From NCBI GenBank assembly GCA_030045935.1, contig JASIEN010000074.1, positions 1 through 7,049 on the forward strand: a stretch of DNA of 7,049 bases, written 5' to 3'. The DNA is from Candidatus Sulfotelmatobacter sp. (GTDB taxonomy: Bacteria > Acidobacteriota > Terriglobia > Terriglobales > Acidobacteriaceae). The notes beneath the pieces were generated by a model. It did no database searches and was not told the origin of the DNA. It saw nothing but the letters and a program-made list of their open reading frames with translations. Positions within the stretch are counted from its first letter, which is position 1; the number at the start of each line of letters is the position of its first letter. The position numbers and the translations under genes were made by a program. Shown here piece by piece: positions 6,009 to 7,049 of this stretch.

Positions 6009-6929
6009 ATGTCTACCCTCCAGGATCCAGACATTTATCGCAGCATCCTTAACCAGTTGCAGGTGGGCATCTGCGTAGTTGATCTGCAGAAAAGAATCGT
6101 TTTCTGGAGCGACGGCGCTGAACAAATCAGCGGCTATCCCCGCATTGAAGTACTCGGCCATGTCTGCTCGGAAAACATTCTCTTGCACTGCAACCAGGAG
6201 AGCTGCGAAGTGTGCCAGACGTGTCCCATCACAACGGCGCTACGCGAAGCCAGGCCCGTGCAAGCGGAAGGGTTTGTGCACCATAAGTTCGGGCATCGAA
6301 CCGTCGTCCACACCTGGTCCATCCCATTGCGTGATAAAAACGGAGCACTCATTGGGATCATCCAGACGTTTGACCCGCGATTTGGCGAAGACACCCCCGA
6401 GGCGAGGCCAGCCAGCCTGGAACAACGGGGATGGCTGGACGAAGTAACGGGTTTGCCAGACCGGGCGATCATGTTCTCACGATTGCGCGAGACGTTGGCA
6501 ACATTCACGGAATTGCACATTCCTTTTGCGGTCATCGTTCTGGATTTTCCCGAACTCGACCAGTTTCGCGCCCGCTATGGCCAGGGAGCTGCGCGCTCCA
6601 TGGTGCAGGTGCTGGCGAGAACTATGCGCAGTACGGTCTGGCCCACCGACCTGGTTGGCCGGTGGGGGAACGGCCGTTTTCTCGTGATCCTGATGGGTTG
6701 CTCGGAGGAAGCCTTGCTTGCCGTCGCCGCCCGCATGCTGCGGATGATCGCCGGCGCCAACATTACGTGGTGGGGAGAAGAACTGTCGCTGCGGGTTGCG
6801 GTGGGATATGCAGCCGCTCGCACGGGCGACACGCTGGAATCGCTCTTGCAGCGTACCGAGCAGAGCCTCGAGCAAAGCCGCGCCATGTACGCCGCTTCCG
6901 CTGCTGCGGCCGCTTCTGCCAAGGACTGA
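6009..6929 (+). CDS. PAS domain protein with a Cys cluster and a degenerate GGDEF domain
   Basis: The 306-aa soluble protein has no membrane segment. A PAS domain spans about 8-122 (start GICVVDLQKRIVFWSDGAEQ, end GALIGIIQTFDP). It contains C53, C61, C66, C69 and C72, a C-x4-C-x2-C-x2-C-P arrangement that could hold metal or an Fe-S cluster or act as a redox switch. A GGDEF domain spans about 142-295: it keeps DEVTGLPDR (144-152) and metal-ligand-position D179. The signature GGDEF reads GNGRF (220-224), so catalytic acidic residues are missing. The RxxD inhibitory site reads WPTD (211-214), losing its Arg. Cyclic-di-GMP synthesis is therefore unlikely; a binding, partner or regulatory role is more plausible. 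The start has a weak Shine-Dalgarno, but an in-frame stop at 5979 with no other start between leaves ATG 6009. It precedes motA by three bases, so it probably serves motility. The C-terminus is Ala-rich. Confidence 0.93.
   Translation: MSTLQDPDIYRSILNQLQVGICVVDLQKRIVFWSDGAEQISGYPRIEVLGHVCSENILLHCNQESCEVCQTCPITTALREARPVQAEGFVHHKFGHRTVVHTWSIPLRDKNGALIGIIQTFDPRFGEDTPEARPASLEQRGWLDEVTGLPDRAIMFSRLRETLATFTELHIPFAVIVLDFPELDQFRARYGQGAARSMVQVLARTMRSTVWPTDLVGRWGNGRFLVILMGCSEEALLAVAARMLRMIAGANITWWGEELSLRVAVGYAAARTGDTLESLLQRTEQSLEQSRAMYAASAAAAASAKD
6921..6925 (+). promoter_or_regulatory. Ribosome binding site of motA inside the preceding gene's end
   Basis: AAGGA lies seven bases before the motA ATG, within the last codons of the PAS-GGDEF gene. 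The overlap with the upstream reading frame suggests translational coupling. Confidence 0.7.
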
Positions 6930-6932
6930 CTC

Positions 6933-7049
6933 ATGTTTGTAATCATCGGCATCTTGGTTGTCTTTGGCGCGGTGGTTTCCGGCTACCTGATGGAGCATGG
7001 CAACATCCGCGTGCTTCTTCAGCCGGCGGAGCTGATCATCATCGGCGGG
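6933..7049 (+). CDS. motA: Flagellar motor stator protein MotA (N-terminal fragment, cut by window end)
   Basis: The 39 codons present read MFVIIGILVVFGAVVSGYLM followed by EHGNIRVLLQPAELIIIGG. This is the typical MotA N-terminus: a first transmembrane helix (about 1-20), then a loop with the Q-P-A-E-(L/F)-I-I-I-G-G motif leading into the second helix. MotA forms with MotB the ion-driven stator that powers flagellar rotation at the inner membrane. The gene starts three bases after the TGA of the PAS-GGDEF gene, in the same operon, and motB is expected beyond the window. The frame is open to the last base. PomA or another ion-type stator relative is possible, since the ion-selecting residues lie outside the window. 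Confidence 0.92.
   Translation, partial: MFVIIGILVVFGAVVSGYLMEHGNIRVLLQPAELIIIGG

Noticed and set aside
5925..6188. 87-codon minus-strand frame antisense to the PAS gene start
   Set aside because: It is antisense to a well-supported coding region and lacks any family features. The sigma-28-like promoter on the plus strand lies inside it.
6477..6998. Minus-strand frame of 173 codons opposite the GGDEF domain and motA
   Set aside because: It is antisense to two well-supported genes and has no domain features.

Overview
The window carries five protein-coding genes: three complete ones on the minus strand in the left four-fifths (wzc-like kinase, SRPBCC protein, secreted beta-propeller/Ig protein) and, on the plus strand at the right, a complete PAS-GGDEF gene followed by the first 39 codons of motA, which runs off the window edge. 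The GC-rich composition, the propeller/Ig-like secreted protein and the intergenic GAGCGAAGCGAGG-like repeats suggest a soil-type Gram-negative bacterium, most likely Acidobacteriota (Terriglobia-like). This taxonomic guess rests on resemblance recalled from general knowledge, not on a search.

Layout. 9-2378 (-) encodes a 789-aa fused polysaccharide co-polymerase/BY-type tyrosine autokinase for exopolysaccharide assembly and export, with a five-codon Tyr repeat in its C-terminal tail. 2379-2775 is non-coding and holds a T-rich-loop hairpin and two repeat-like segments. 2776-3219 (-) encodes a small AHSA1/SRPBCC protein. 3299-5476 (-) encodes a secreted protein with a PQQ-type beta-propeller followed by two Ig-like domains; a strong Shine-Dalgarno places its start 24 codons inside the longest reading frame. 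5477-6008 is a divergent intergenic region with a chain of hairpins, a perfect terminator-like stem-loop that no annotated gene explains, and a good match to a sigma-28 flagellar promoter. 6009-6929 (+) encodes a PAS domain with a dense cysteine cluster joined to a GGDEF domain whose signature is degenerate (GNGRF). 6933-7049 (+) is the start of motA.

How the genes fit together. The right-hand operon links a putative sensory, probably catalytically dead GGDEF protein to the flagellar stator under a likely flagellar sigma factor. The left-hand kinase makes capsule or exopolysaccharide. The window therefore contains genes for both sides of a sessile/motile choice, but no sequence evidence ties the two regulons together. 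The most interesting objects are the Cys-cluster PAS/degenerate-GGDEF protein upstream of motA and the unexplained structured intergenic region at about 5649-5859.
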